NCBI GenBank assembly: GCA_002353935.1 | Contig: DEKP01000026.1 | Location: 1-49,678, forward strand | Source: Ruminococcaceae bacterium UBA2719 | GTDB lineage: Bacteria > Bacillota > Clostridia > Oscillospirales > Acutalibacteraceae | Direction of reading: 5' to 3' | Length of the DNA: 49,678 bases | In this document: positions 1 to 8,094 of the stretch, in pieces | How positions within the stretch are numbered: the first letter of the stretch is position 1 | Layout of the letters: each line of letters starts with the position of its first letter | Program-made: the position numbers and the translations under genes | Notes under the pieces: model-generated | Told to the model about the DNA's origin: nothing | What the model saw: only the letters and a program-made list of their open reading frames with translations | Databases searched by the model: none

Positions 1-208
1 TATCATGTTGAAACTCTTACTTCGGGTACAATTATTGATAGATACGGTAGCAATGGATCGGGAAGATATTTTCTCCGGACGGAACCCCTTATGCTGGAGA
101 GCATTGCCGCCATTTATGGAAATGGGAATCTACTATGGAGCCCGATTATTTAGGAAATTATGGCTTTGGGTACATAGGCGCCGATTACTGGCAAGGAGTC
201 GATTTTGA
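1..208 (+). pseudogene. TNT-type toxin domain remnant (frameshifted)
   Basis: Frame 1 enters from outside the window and reads SGTIIDRYGSNGSGRYF, which matches the start of the TNT (tuberculosis necrotizing toxin, DUF4237) NAD glycohydrolase domain. The expected continuation SPDGTPYAG is found only in frame 3, and the next conserved piece RALPPFMEMGIYY only in frame 2. Frame 1 stops at 151-153 and frame 2 at 206-208. At least two indels are therefore needed to restore the domain, so this is a decayed C-terminal toxin tip of a polymorphic or contact-dependent toxin. The upstream delivery part lies outside the window. The domain name is recognised from motif order; the decay is read directly. 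Confidence 0.6.
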
Positions 209-620
209 CGATGTTGTCGAATCCGGGTCTTTAATAAGAGCATCTATTCCGTCGGGAACAGGGAAGAACTTTGTTGATGCACTTACTGTTTATACCACCG
301 GAATGTCTGCCGTTTCGGCGTTAAGAGTTGCAAATCCTGACAAAACCGATGCAGAAATGTTCTGTCTTATCGGTGCAGGCGGAGCACAATTATATGGTGA
401 CGTGAGTTCTAAAATCAATAGTGCTATAGAGAATCGTAATCTCAATGATTTAAAAAAATTACCCAAAGAATTTGGTGAATACTTTGAGAGTATTGGCAAG
501 GGAAACTGGGGAGATAATGCAGGTGATTCAGAAATGATCAGCGATGGATTTAATGATTACTATGGCGCTCATGGAATTGATAAGTCACAAATAATCAAGG
601 AGGAACGAAAAATAAGATGA
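135..620 (+). CDS. hypothetical protein, possibly a toxin-gene remnant
   Basis: A 161-residue open frame begins inside the broken TNT region and continues for about 480 bases with plausible protein composition: a Gly/Ser-rich N-terminal part, a central hydrophobic stretch around residues 70-95 and a charged C-terminus. No family is recognised. Its TGA overlaps the ATG of the following lipoprotein gene (ATGA at 617-620), suggesting translational coupling and an old operon. The start is uncertain because no good ribosome site precedes it and the upstream frame is damaged. It may be the tail of the original polymorphic toxin protein or a separate gene. Confidence 0.4.
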   Translation: MEPDYLGNYGFGYIGADYWQGVDFDDVVESGSLIRASIPSGTGKNFVDALTVYTTGMSAVSALRVANPDKTDAEMFCLIGAGGAQLYGDVSSKINSAIENRNLNDLKKLPKEFGEYFESIGKGNWGDNAGDSEMISDGFNDYYGAHGIDKSQIIKEERKIR

Positions 621-1225
621 GGAAAGGAATAAAGCTTACAGCATTCCTCTTAGCTGTATTTTTAGTTCATACATTTTCTGGGTGTATAGAAAACGAAGAT
701 TTTGTAGTATACGGACGATTTAAGGATAGCTATACCACTGATAGATTTGAAGTTTTCTGCGATTGGGAAAAGATCAATCCGGTGCTGGATAAATGTGATT
801 TTAAAGAGTACGGATTGTATAACGCCTTTTATGACAATAATGACTCTTTTCCTGACTTTGAGAAAAGAATGAATGCTATATGGTTAAATAATTACCCACT
901 AAATGATGAAAACACTAACAATGCAACACTTGGCTCTGCACATGTCTCTTACGGAGCAAGATGTTGTAACTCTGTTGAGAGTCAACATCATACCGGTGAA
1001 AAATATTTTACCGAGCCTATGATTCAAATACAACTATATAATCCAAATGCCAGACAACGAGAACATGAAATAGAGCCGGATTATTTGCTTGGTTATCGTG
1101 CTGTATACAGCCTTAACGGAGAGCTTGCGCTGGAAGAGGGCCAATGGTTTTTAGAAGAGGACAAAGACAATTTTTGTCGACATTACTTTGACATTATGCT
1201 GAAGATTATCGGAAAAGGGGATTGA
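617..1225 (+). CDS. small lipoprotein, possible immunity or accessory protein
   Basis: A 202-residue protein with a basic N-terminus, a hydrophobic segment and a lipobox-like FSGC (Cys about residue 23), so probably exported and lipid-anchored. The -3 residue is Phe rather than the usual Leu, so the lipobox is imperfect. The mature part is acidic and rich in aromatic residues; paired cysteines occur in GARCCNS. AAGGAGG just before 610 serves as ribosome site and the start overlaps the previous stop. Sitting directly behind toxin debris, it could be a cell-surface immunity protein, but no immunity family is recognised, so this is inference from position only. Confidence 0.55.
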   Translation: MRKGIKLTAFLLAVFLVHTFSGCIENEDFVVYGRFKDSYTTDRFEVFCDWEKINPVLDKCDFKEYGLYNAFYDNNDSFPDFEKRMNAIWLNNYPLNDENTNNATLGSAHVSYGARCCNSVESQHHTGEKYFTEPMIQIQLYNPNARQREHEIEPDYLLGYRAVYSLNGELALEEGQWFLEEDKDNFCRHYFDIMLKIIGKGD

Positions 1226-1840
1226 TGATTTTGCAGTGTACTGCCGAATCAATAGTATAATACGGATAATAATTCACCAAATCGGATATGAAACTGATAA
1301 CAACAGCTCAAGGGAAAGTCTGTATGTGATGTGTGCAGATATATTTATACCGGGTGTGCAGCTTTCCATAGCGGCTCTGTTGGTGATTACAAGCAGAGTT
1401 GTCTTAAATGTATTCAACAATTATTAAGCTATAAAAAGCGAAAAGTAATCGTGCATTGTATCGAGCAACATAATAGGACAAATACTGTCCCTTTTTAAGA
1501 TTATTTGAAAAACAGAAAACAAATGATAATAGGAGTGATTGCGTTCTAATAATATATAATTACCAAATTTTAATCATATTGCCCTGTGTTTCGACAGAAT
1601 AATCAAGTAATCTCTGCTATGATATATAGCAGTGGAAAATATTACATATTTTACCAAAAACCGCAAACAGAAACACAAAATAAAAGGGGAATATAAGGAA
1701 CACAATAGAATAATTATAGAAATAGGCGTTGTGCTGTCGAAAGACAATACAGCGCTTTTCTTTTCGACAAAAAAATACTCTTTCTTTTGTGATTTTGCTT
1801 TTTTGCTCATAAAAGAACAAAATTGCACTTTTATACGCGC
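1226..1840. other. Intergenic region with palindromic promoter candidate
   Basis: No convincing gene. A short GGACA/TGTCC hairpin followed by a T-run (1476-1496) may end transcription from the left. At 1614-1632 a perfect 7-bp palindrome (CTGCTAT/ATAGCAG) overlaps an extended -10 (TGC TATGAT, 1615-1623). This looks like an operator-covered promoter giving a leader of about 260 bases before the sigma-like gene. An open frame from 1632 to 1913 is low-complexity and is not called as a gene. Confidence 0.4.
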
Positions 1841-1886
1841 TCCTCCGCTCAGCTTGAAATCTAACCATTTCAAGTTGAACGGAGGA
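1841..1886 (+). promoter_or_regulatory. Ribosome-site-sequestering hairpin
   Basis: The arms 1841-1860 and 1867-1886 pair over 20 positions with one mismatch and one G-U, around a 6-base loop. The 3' arm ends in the Shine-Dalgarno GGAGGA (1881-1886) and the 5' arm begins with its exact complement TCCTCC. The TTG start of the next gene lies 8 bases further on. No U-tract follows, so it is not an intrinsic terminator. Translation of the downstream regulator should be shut off unless the stem is opened by a ribosome in the leader, a protein, a small RNA or temperature. Confidence 0.75.
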
Positions 1887-1893
1887 CTATTAA

Positions 1894-2463
1894 TTGTCAA
1901 TCTTTTTTATTGAAGATAAAAACGGAAATTACTTCTCTGCTGATGGAAAGAGAAGATTTATTAGATTAAAAGGAAAGGCAGCTTATGACTACCTGAAAAG
2001 CCCTAACGGACGGGGCAAGCGTTTTTATAGGCTGTCAGCCGAAGAAGAAACGGAGGAAGATGTCTTTATTGAGATACCTTCCTCTAAAATCGGTCATATC
2101 CGAAAAGCGGAACGACGCACACAGTATGTCGCTGATTGCAAGAAGGAAAGCGGCAGATATGAAATATCGCTGTATGCTCTCGAAGCGAACGATCACGGTG
2201 AAAGATGTTCGGGCGAGGAATTGATTGAGGACACAGCCATTGATATTGAGAGTACGGCTATACATAGAATTGAGCTTGAAAAGCTCTATCAAGCTGTTCA
2301 ATCACTTTCCGAGGAAGAACAGGAGCTTGTTGCCTGCCTTTATAGTAAAAACCCGATGACCGTCAGAGATTTGTCAAAGGAGCTAAACATCCATTATTCC
2401 ACTATCAGCCGTAAGCATACAGCTATTTTGAGAAAGCTGAAAAGAATTTTGAAAAATCTTTAA
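1894..2463 (+). CDS. Sigma-70 region 4-like mobile-element regulator
   Basis: A 189-residue protein starting at TTG behind GGAGG. Residues about 130-189 form a sigma region 4-like helix-turn-helix: LSEEEQELVACLYSKN, then MTVRDLSKELNIHYSTISRK and a basic end. The N-terminal half has a short DKNGNYFSADGKRR segment and a charged middle but no recognisable sigma region 2. Such proteins are common in conjugative and mobilizable elements of Clostridia, where they are assumed to drive or adjust element transcription. Its ribosome site is buried in the stem just upstream, so expression is probably controlled at translation. Could also be a plain DNA-binding regulator rather than a true sigma factor. 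Confidence 0.7.
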   Translation: MSIFFIEDKNGNYFSADGKRRFIRLKGKAAYDYLKSPNGRGKRFYRLSAEEETEEDVFIEIPSSKIGHIRKAERRTQYVADCKKESGRYEISLYALEANDHGERCSGEELIEDTAIDIESTAIHRIELEKLYQAVQSLSEEEQELVACLYSKNPMTVRDLSKELNIHYSTISRKHTAILRKLKRILKNL

Positions 2464-3081
2464 AAAAGTCTGCAACAAATTCTGAAAAAGTGTGGAATAA
2501 AGGGTGAGAGGGTTATTTACCTCTCTTGCCAAAGAATACGGCAAACCTTTTGACAACCGAATAACAGCATATCAGAAACTTTCCCTTTGTTGTCCGGCAC
2601 GGACAAGCTACAGAAGCGAACGCTGCTTTGCAGCCTTTAGGACTTCGACCTTGATAGGCACAATCAAGGAGGGCGATGACAGGCAAAGGGCATAATGATA
2701 CTTCCGTTTAGTCACAGTCCGAGCGTTAAAAGCGTCGCAGGCAATGAGAGCGGCTATGAGAGATCCTTGTAGTATGCCGTAAGGCTGATGAGGTCAATAT
2801 GCGTTGACCGTCTGATGTGTTCCCGTTCGGGGGAGTTGAGAACGAATACCGAACAAAAAGTCGCAGCACAACAGAGCCGAAGAAATACACATCTCGCGGC
2901 AAACTATGTCCTTTATGGGAAAGCAACCACAATGCCGCTTGTGTTGCGCTCTGCTGCGACTTGGCATCAAAACGGACAGTTACCCAAAATTGAGCTGTTC
3001 GTTCAATATGGATGCAATAAAACGAAAACAGCGCGTATCTGTGACAGGTGCGCGCTGACTACATAATACGGAGGTATTATT
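2464..3081. other. Structured noncoding stretch between regulator and toxin genes
   Basis: Reading frames here lack ribosome sites and have poor composition, so no gene is called. Visible structure includes a GAGAGG/CCTCTC hairpin near 2506-2527, an 11-bp complementary pair AAGTCGCAGCA (2858-2868) with TGCTGCGACTT (2952-2962), and a CAGCGCG/CGCGCTG hairpin (3029-3057) just ahead of the MazF-like gene. It could hold a noncoding RNA, a transfer-related site or the decayed remains of a gene. Confidence 0.35.
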
Positions 3082-3450
3082 TTGAGAGTTTACAGAGGTG
3101 AAGTCTATTTAGTGGATTTCGGCATAGGCTATGGCAGCGAACAGGGCGGCGTCCGTCCGGCTGTCATCGTCCAAAACAATATAGGAAATAAATACAGTCC
3201 CACGACAATTGTTGTCCCTGTCACATCAAGACAGACAAAGGCACATATTCCTACTCACGTTAGAGTAAAAGGCGCTTGCCTGACGAAGAAATCGTTGGCG
3301 CTCACAGAACAGGTTGCGACCATTGATAAAAGAAGGATTATCAGAAAAATGGGCAACATCAAGCTCAAATCTCTTTTCAAAATCGGTACGGCGCTTATGA
3401 TCGGCTTGGGACTGAATATCAATACATTCAAGAAAGGAAGTCACAAATGA
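3082..3450 (+). CDS. MazF/PemK-family endoribonuclease toxin-like protein
   Basis: A 122-residue protein with a TTG start behind CGGAGG. It matches the PemK/MazF fold along its length: GEVYLVDFGIGYGSEQGG, RPAVIVQNN, TTIVVPVTS, ALTEQVATIDK. Proteins of this family cleave single-stranded mRNA at short motifs and are normally paired with a small MazE antitoxin. No antitoxin gene precedes it. The overlapping downstream gene encodes a membrane microprotein rather than a MazE. It may therefore be an orphan or rely on an antitoxin elsewhere. The last codons overlap the next gene by ATGA. Confidence 0.8.
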   Translation: MRVYRGEVYLVDFGIGYGSEQGGVRPAVIVQNNIGNKYSPTTIVVPVTSRQTKAHIPTHVRVKGACLTKKSLALTEQVATIDKRRIIRKMGNIKLKSLFKIGTALMIGLGLNINTFKKGSHK

Positions 3451-3587
3451 TAGGATTTATAGTCGGCTTATTCGTCGGCGCTTTTCTCGGAGTAGTGGTT
3501 ATGTGCTGCTGCTTTGTAGCATCAAAGGCTGACGATGAGATGGAGAAGATGAAAACAGACACTTTTGGCGAAAAGGATGACCGCTGA
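3447..3587 (+). CDS. DUF3789-like membrane microprotein
   Basis: A 46-residue protein starting at the ATG that overlaps the MazF stop (ATGA at 3447-3450). It is a single membrane helix with glycine spacing (MIGFIVGLFVGAFLGVVVM), a CCC triplet right after the helix and an acidic tail ending KDDR. The pattern fits the DUF3789 family of mobile-element small proteins. The overlap implies coupled translation with the toxin. Function unknown. Confidence 0.7.
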   Translation: MIGFIVGLFVGAFLGVVVMCCCFVASKADDEMEKMKTDTFGEKDDR

Positions 3588-3647
3588 ATATTAGCATTTT
3601 GTGCTGACAATACTACTCTTACGGTGATTATAAACTATGGAGGTTAT

Positions 3648-3827
3648 ATGCGAATTAATGATAATAATACCGTACTCGAAAGTGCAGGATGTAATGTTCA
3701 AAATAACGAGGAATATCAAATCAATCAAGTGCTATATCAAGTGAATCGCTTTTTTGATGGGAATAAGACAATCAAAGAAATTCTTTCCCTAAAACTTTCC
3801 AGCGAATATAGCGCATCGCATAATTGA
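3648..3827 (+). CDS. TnpW-like small element protein
   Basis: A 59-residue protein with GGAGG eight to nine bases before the chosen ATG; a start 24 bases upstream has no ribosome site. The core YQINQVLYQVNRFFDGNKTI followed by a short helical tail resembles the small TnpW-like proteins often found just ahead of large serine recombinases in clostridial transposons. Function unknown; the family link is tentative. It lies 70 bases before the recombinase gene and is probably co-transcribed with it. Confidence 0.5.
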   Translation: MRINDNNTVLESAGCNVQNNEEYQINQVLYQVNRFFDGNKTIKEILSLKLSSEYSASHN

Positions 3828-3897
3828 TAAGCAAAAAGACTTATGATATACTGTTGTTGTTGAAGTTAAGAAACAGCAGTATGGAGGAGATGACTAA

Positions 3898-5568
3898 ATG
3901 AAAACTGCTGTTGCTTTAGCTGATATTTACTTGAGATTATCTCGTGAAGAAGCAAGCTCAGGTGAATCTCAAAGTATCAATAACCAACGAAATATCATTA
4001 GACAATACTGTAACGATCACGGTATCACAATCGTCAGGGAGTTTGTTGATGACGGCTTTTCGGGATCGAATTTTATCAGACCGGGATTTCAAGCAATGTT
4101 AAATCATATTAAAACCGGTTTGGTGAATATGGTTATCACCAAAGATTTATCCCGATTAGGCAGAGATATGTCGGAATCAAGCTATTATGCGGAATCGTTC
4201 TTTCCCGAACACGATATTCACTATCTCGCAATCAGCGACGGATTTGATTCCGAACAAGTCAACCTGATGGCACCTTTCCAATTTGCAATGAATGATGTCT
4301 ATTTAAGAGATTGCTCACGGAAGATAAAACAGGTTATCAAGCAAAAGCGAGTACGCGGTGAATACTGTGCTTGTCCGCCGTTTGGTTATATGCGTAATCC
4401 GAATGACAAAACAAGCATCGTTCCCGATCCGAATACAGCTCCGATTGTACAGCGCATTTATGCTCTTGCAGTAAAAGGATGTTCTGCTCATTCAATCGCC
4501 AATATTTTGACTGATGAATCTGTTATAACGCCATTAAAGTACAGAGTTATGTACCGTGATAATTTTTGTGAAAGAGGTGCCGCACACGCTACAGATATTT
4601 GGAATCACACTACTGTAAAGCGTATTCTCAAGAATCAGGTCTATCTTGGGCATACCGTTTTGGGAATGACGAAGAAAGCATCGGTTAAATCAAAAAAGAA
4701 AGTCAATATTCCGGAAGATGAATGGTGTATCACTTATAATACGCACACGCCACTCATTACTCAGGAAGAATATGATACAGCTCAATATAATATGGGTATG
4801 AATACAAAGAGTTGGAGCAAATATGACAATGTCCGAAAAAGTATTTTTAACGGATTGATTTTTTGCAAGAACTGCGGTTCTGCTCTATGTTCATCCGGTT
4901 CTGTTTATAAAGGTGAACGAGTTAAATATTGGTATCTTTCCTGCCTAAATATTCCGAAACGTTCAACTAACCATTGTGAACACGGGGCGCGTATCAAATA
5001 TGCTGACTTAGTTGAGATTGTAAAATCTGAGCTGAATCAATTTATCTCTCTCAGCAAAAAGGATATTGATGAGATTATTGATGTTGCTATCAAGGAAAGC
5101 TCAAAAAATGCTTATCAGGAAAAAGATAGTATAAAGAGTATTGAAAAGAGAATCGGCGATATTGACAATATCATCTTGAAACTCTATAACGACAATGCTC
5201 TTGGAAAGATTTCTGATGAACAATTATCTTTAATGATTGCAAAACTAAATAAGGAATCAGCATCATTAAAGGAAAGAGTTAAAGAGCTTCAGAAGAAAGC
5301 AGTTGAACAGCCGATTGATGAAGCATATAAAACTTTCTTCCACCTTATTGAGCAGTACAACCACATCGACGAATTAACGCCTGAGATCGTCAGAACATTT
5401 ATTGAACGAATCGAAGTCGGTGAGAAGATACTGCCCGATGGCTATAAGGTAGCTTCGCACAGTATTCCGTTTAGACAAGATGTGAAAATCACATATCGGT
5501 TTATCGGAACCATCGGCAAAGACGAAAGAGCTTTTAATCAGGATGATTTACCGTCAAAAATCGCTTAG
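3898..5568 (+). CDS. Large serine recombinase
   Basis: A 556-residue protein. The N-terminal resolvase domain (about residues 8-160) has the nucleophile motif YLRLSREE and the arginine-rich TKDLSRLGRD segment. A recombinase domain follows (about 170-290), then a zinc ribbon (CKNCGSALC, with later YLSCLN and CEH) and a coiled coil (about 390-470). It integrates and excises an element between short attachment sites without a tyrosine intermediate, in the manner of TnpX/TndX. Such genes usually lie at one end of their element; here the frame stops only about 20 bases before foreign integrase sequence begins, which supports a boundary near 5570-5590. Confidence 0.92.
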   Translation: MKTAVALADIYLRLSREEASSGESQSINNQRNIIRQYCNDHGITIVREFVDDGFSGSNFIRPGFQAMLNHIKTGLVNMVITKDLSRLGRDMSESSYYAESFFPEHDIHYLAISDGFDSEQVNLMAPFQFAMNDVYLRDCSRKIKQVIKQKRVRGEYCACPPFGYMRNPNDKTSIVPDPNTAPIVQRIYALAVKGCSAHSIANILTDESVITPLKYRVMYRDNFCERGAAHATDIWNHTTVKRILKNQVYLGHTVLGMTKKASVKSKKKVNIPEDEWCITYNTHTPLITQEEYDTAQYNMGMNTKSWSKYDNVRKSIFNGLIFCKNCGSALCSSGSVYKGERVKYWYLSCLNIPKRSTNHCEHGARIKYADLVEIVKSELNQFISLSKKDIDEIIDVAIKESSKNAYQEKDSIKSIEKRIGDIDNIILKLYNDNALGKISDEQLSLMIAKLNKESASLKERVKELQKKAVEQPIDEAYKTFFHLIEQYNHIDELTPEIVRTFIERIEVGEKILPDGYKVASHSIPFRQDVKITYRFIGTIGKDERAFNQDDLPSKIA

Positions 5569-5584
5569 TTTTTGATGTGATTGA

Positions 5585-6619
5585 ACGTCAAGGGAAGTCG
5601 CAGACAAAATCAAGCAAATTGAATACGGCATCCATACCGGTACTTTCACGGATAAGAGCGAGATCACAATCTACCATCTGGCAAAGCAGATGATCGACGA
5701 ATCGTATAATCTGAATGAGATCAAGGACAGTACCTACTATCGGCATTTGGCGACGCTGAAAGGGTTGGAGCCGATTTACAATACGCCTTTGCAGGCGGCG
5801 ACGGTCATGCAGCTCAAGGACTTCATGCTCAAGCAGATCCGGTATTCGCAATCGACCATCAACAAGCTGCATCAGATGCTCAAGGCGACCTTCAAGGAAG
5901 CGATGAAGCGGAAGATCATCACCGAGAATCCGATGGATGACGTCAAGAAGCCCCGATCCCGAAAGAAAACGGAGAAGGTCAGAGCTCTGACAGTGGAAGA
6001 GCAGAAACGGCTGTATGAGGTGTTGACCACGGAGAACGTCAACTACAGCGAACAGATGTTGATCTCCATGCTGACGGGCATGAGAATGGGAGAGATCAAC
6101 GCTTTGCAGGTCAAGGACGTCAACTTTACCTTCAATACGATCACCGTCAACAAGACCGTCACCCGCGGCGAAAAGGGCAGGGCGATCCTCGGCGAATCCG
6201 CTAAGACGGAGGCAGGTTCGAGAAAGCTGCCGATGAGTGAAAAGGTCAGAGATATCCTGAAAGACTGTATTCAGGATAAGCAACCCGGTCAGATCTTCAT
6301 GAGGAAGAAAAAGCTGATCACAACCAATCAGGTCAACGCGCAGTTTGCACGGGTGCTTGAGAAATACGATATCATCGACGAAACGATTGACGGCAGAGTA
6401 GACCTGCATTCGCTCAGACACACCTACGCGACGAGGTGCATCGAGGGAGGGATGCAGCCGAAGGTACTGCAAAAGCTCCTCGGTCATACAGACATTACCG
6501 TCACGATGAATACCTACTGTGACGCATTTGAGTCATTTACCAACGCAAATCTGGAAATGGCGAACAAATATATGGACTCGATCCTGAATACCGACGAAAA
6601 AGAAGTTCAGAGCGCATAA
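5585..6619 (+). pseudogene. Tn916-type tyrosine integrase, N-terminus missing
   Basis: The open frame starts at 5585, just after an in-frame stop at 5582-5584, with no start codon or ribosome site; the first in-frame ATGs (near 5690) are internal to the core-binding domain. What remains is complete and well conserved: core-binding domain (about 5590-5960) and catalytic domain with Arg in TGMRMGE, HSLRHTYATR, LGHTD and the nucleophile in MNTYCD. The missing piece is the roughly 50-60 residue arm-binding domain. Base composition is more GC-rich than both neighbours. The simplest explanation is insertion of the serine-recombinase element into this gene. Confidence 0.8.
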
Positions 6620-6622
6620 TGA

Positions 6623-6656
6623 AACAAGCACGGCGTAAAAATCGTGCTTGTTCTTT
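6623..6656 (+). terminator. Intrinsic terminator after integrase
   Basis: AACAAGCACG (6623-6632) pairs perfectly with CGTGCTTGTT (6643-6652), followed by CTTTT. A near copy lies after the Fic gene at 8050-8078. Confidence 0.85.
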
Positions 6657-6678
6657 TCAATAATGCAAGAATCTTTTG

Positions 6679-6717
6679 AAACTGAGTATAAAAATAGCTT
6701 GATTTTATACTTAGTTT
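6679..6717 (+). promoter_or_regulatory. Long inverted repeat upstream of fic
   Basis: Arms AAACTGAGTATAAAA (6679-6693) and TTTTATACTTAGTTT (6703-6717) match over 15 positions with one G-U. A second, AT-rich repeat of the same kind (GTAAAAA...TTTTTAC) follows near 6737-6760. They lie 60-140 bases before the Fic start and are good candidates for operators read by the winged-helix end of the Fic protein. Confidence 0.5.
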
Positions 6718-6817
6718 CGTGTAAAATAATAATCAAAGTAAAAATATACTTGGTTTTTTACGATTTTTAGTATGATAATAAGTATTAAACATAAAATAAA
6801 TTAGGAGGTGCTGAGAT

Positions 6818-8044
6818 ATGAGTTATCAATCATTAGCTAAATTGTTTTACTCAGATAAGGATCATTACGAAGATATTTATCAAAAAAGGTTTGATAGTAA
6901 ATATGCAACAAAAATCAACTTTGAAATAAATGGTTCTCAGGCCTTTTTTGTCTTAGAACCTTCATTACATTATAAAATTATAAGTATTTACAAAGCAGAT
7001 AAACGAATTAAAAAGCTAAGAGATGAATTACCGGGAGTGGCAATTAGTCATTTTACAATAAGTAGTTTAATTGATGAGATTGTGTTAACAAACGACATAG
7101 AAGGTGTTTACAGTTCTAGGCGTGAAATAAATAGCATTTTATCTGAATTGGAAACAAAAAATAGAAGAAAACGTTTTAAAGGTCTGGTTCAGAAGTACCT
7201 TATGCTACAAAAAAATGAAACACTGTCTTTTCAAACATGTCAAGATATTAGGAATCTATATAACGAATTAGTTTATGCTGAAGTTGAAGAAGACAATCCA
7301 GATAACCTTCCGGATGGAGAAATATTTAGAAAAGATTCTGCAAGCGTAACAACTGCAACGCAAAAAGAAATACACCAAGGAGTTAATCCGGAAAGCAAAA
7401 TAATAGAGTGTATGAATCAAGCATTGCAAGTATTGAATTCGAACGAGATTGATGAACCAATTAAAGTTGCTTTGTTTCATTATTTGTTTGGATACATCCA
7501 TCCCTTCTATGATGGTAATGGTCGTACCTCACGTTTTATCAGCAGTTATTTGCTGTCCAAGGAGTTTGAGCCAACGATTGCTTACCGTTTGTCTTATACA
7601 ATTAAGGAAAATATTAAGGAGTATTATAAAGCGTTCAAGACTTGTAATGAAAGGCATAATCGCGGTGATCTGACGCCGTTTGTCATTATGTTCACCGATA
7701 TCATTGAAGAGTCCATGAAGCAGCTCGAAGAAGCTCTGCAAAAACGATATCAGAAGCTTATGTACTATCGGGAGAGAATTCAATATCTGCCAATGGGGCT
7801 AAATGAAAAGTATATTAATTTTTATGATTATTTGTTACAAGCGAGCTTGTTTTCAGAAAGCGGTATCAGCGTAGAGGAATTAAAGGGATTGATGCGCGTT
7901 AGTAGACCAACGGTATTTAATCGATTGAAAGATTTATCTGAGTACAATTTGATTGAAAAAAAGTCATTAGGCAATAACCGTTATTACAATCTGAATCTGG
8001 AGGAAGTTGAAAAGCTGAGTTCTGCAAATACAGACGAAGAATAA
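6818..8044 (+). CDS. Fic-domain protein with C-terminal winged helix
   Basis: A 408-residue protein with AGGAGGTG before its ATG. The catalytic motif HPFYDGNGRTSR (about residues 228-239) is intact, so AMP or another nucleotide group could be moved onto a target hydroxyl. The helix TNDIEG (about 91-96) fits the inhibitory S/TxxxEG/N motif, placed N-terminally as in class II Fic proteins, so no separate antitoxin is required. The C-terminus (about 345-400) reads as a winged HTH (SVEELKGLMRVSRPTVFNRLK). It sits between two nearly identical terminators and has lower GC than the integrase, suggesting separate acquisition. Confidence 0.88.
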   Translation: MSYQSLAKLFYSDKDHYEDIYQKRFDSKYATKINFEINGSQAFFVLEPSLHYKIISIYKADKRIKKLRDELPGVAISHFTISSLIDEIVLTNDIEGVYSSRREINSILSELETKNRRKRFKGLVQKYLMLQKNETLSFQTCQDIRNLYNELVYAEVEEDNPDNLPDGEIFRKDSASVTTATQKEIHQGVNPESKIIECMNQALQVLNSNEIDEPIKVALFHYLFGYIHPFYDGNGRTSRFISSYLLSKEFEPTIAYRLSYTIKENIKEYYKAFKTCNERHNRGDLTPFVIMFTDIIEESMKQLEEALQKRYQKLMYYRERIQYLPMGLNEKYINFYDYLLQASLFSESGISVEELKGLMRVSRPTVFNRLKDLSEYNLIEKKSLGNNRYYNLNLEEVEKLSSANTDEE

Positions 8045-8049
8045 AGAAA

Positions 8050-8082
8050 ACAAGCACGGCTTAAAAAACCGTGCTTGTGTTT
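8050..8082 (+). terminator. Intrinsic terminator after fic
   Basis: ACAAGCACGG (8050-8059) pairs with CCGTGCTTGT (8069-8078), then GTTTGTTG. It lies between convergent genes and can serve both. It is a near duplicate of the terminator at 6623. Confidence 0.8.
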
Positions 8083-8094
8083 GTTGTGAGATAT

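Noticed and set aside
1236..1427. 63-codon open frame after the lipoprotein gene
   Set aside because: No ribosome site and no recognisable composition; probably chance.
1632..1913. 93-codon open frame across the sequestering hairpin
   Set aside because: Composition is AT-driven and it ends inside the sigma-like gene; could be a leader peptide but there is no ribosome site, so not called.
2788..3066. 92-codon open frame in the noncoding stretch
   Set aside because: No ribosome site, unusual composition, and it covers the paired segments; noncoding is more likely.
5588..6487. 299-codon minus-strand open frame opposite the integrase
   Set aside because: Mirror frame of the integrase gene; His/Leu/Asp-rich antisense composition.
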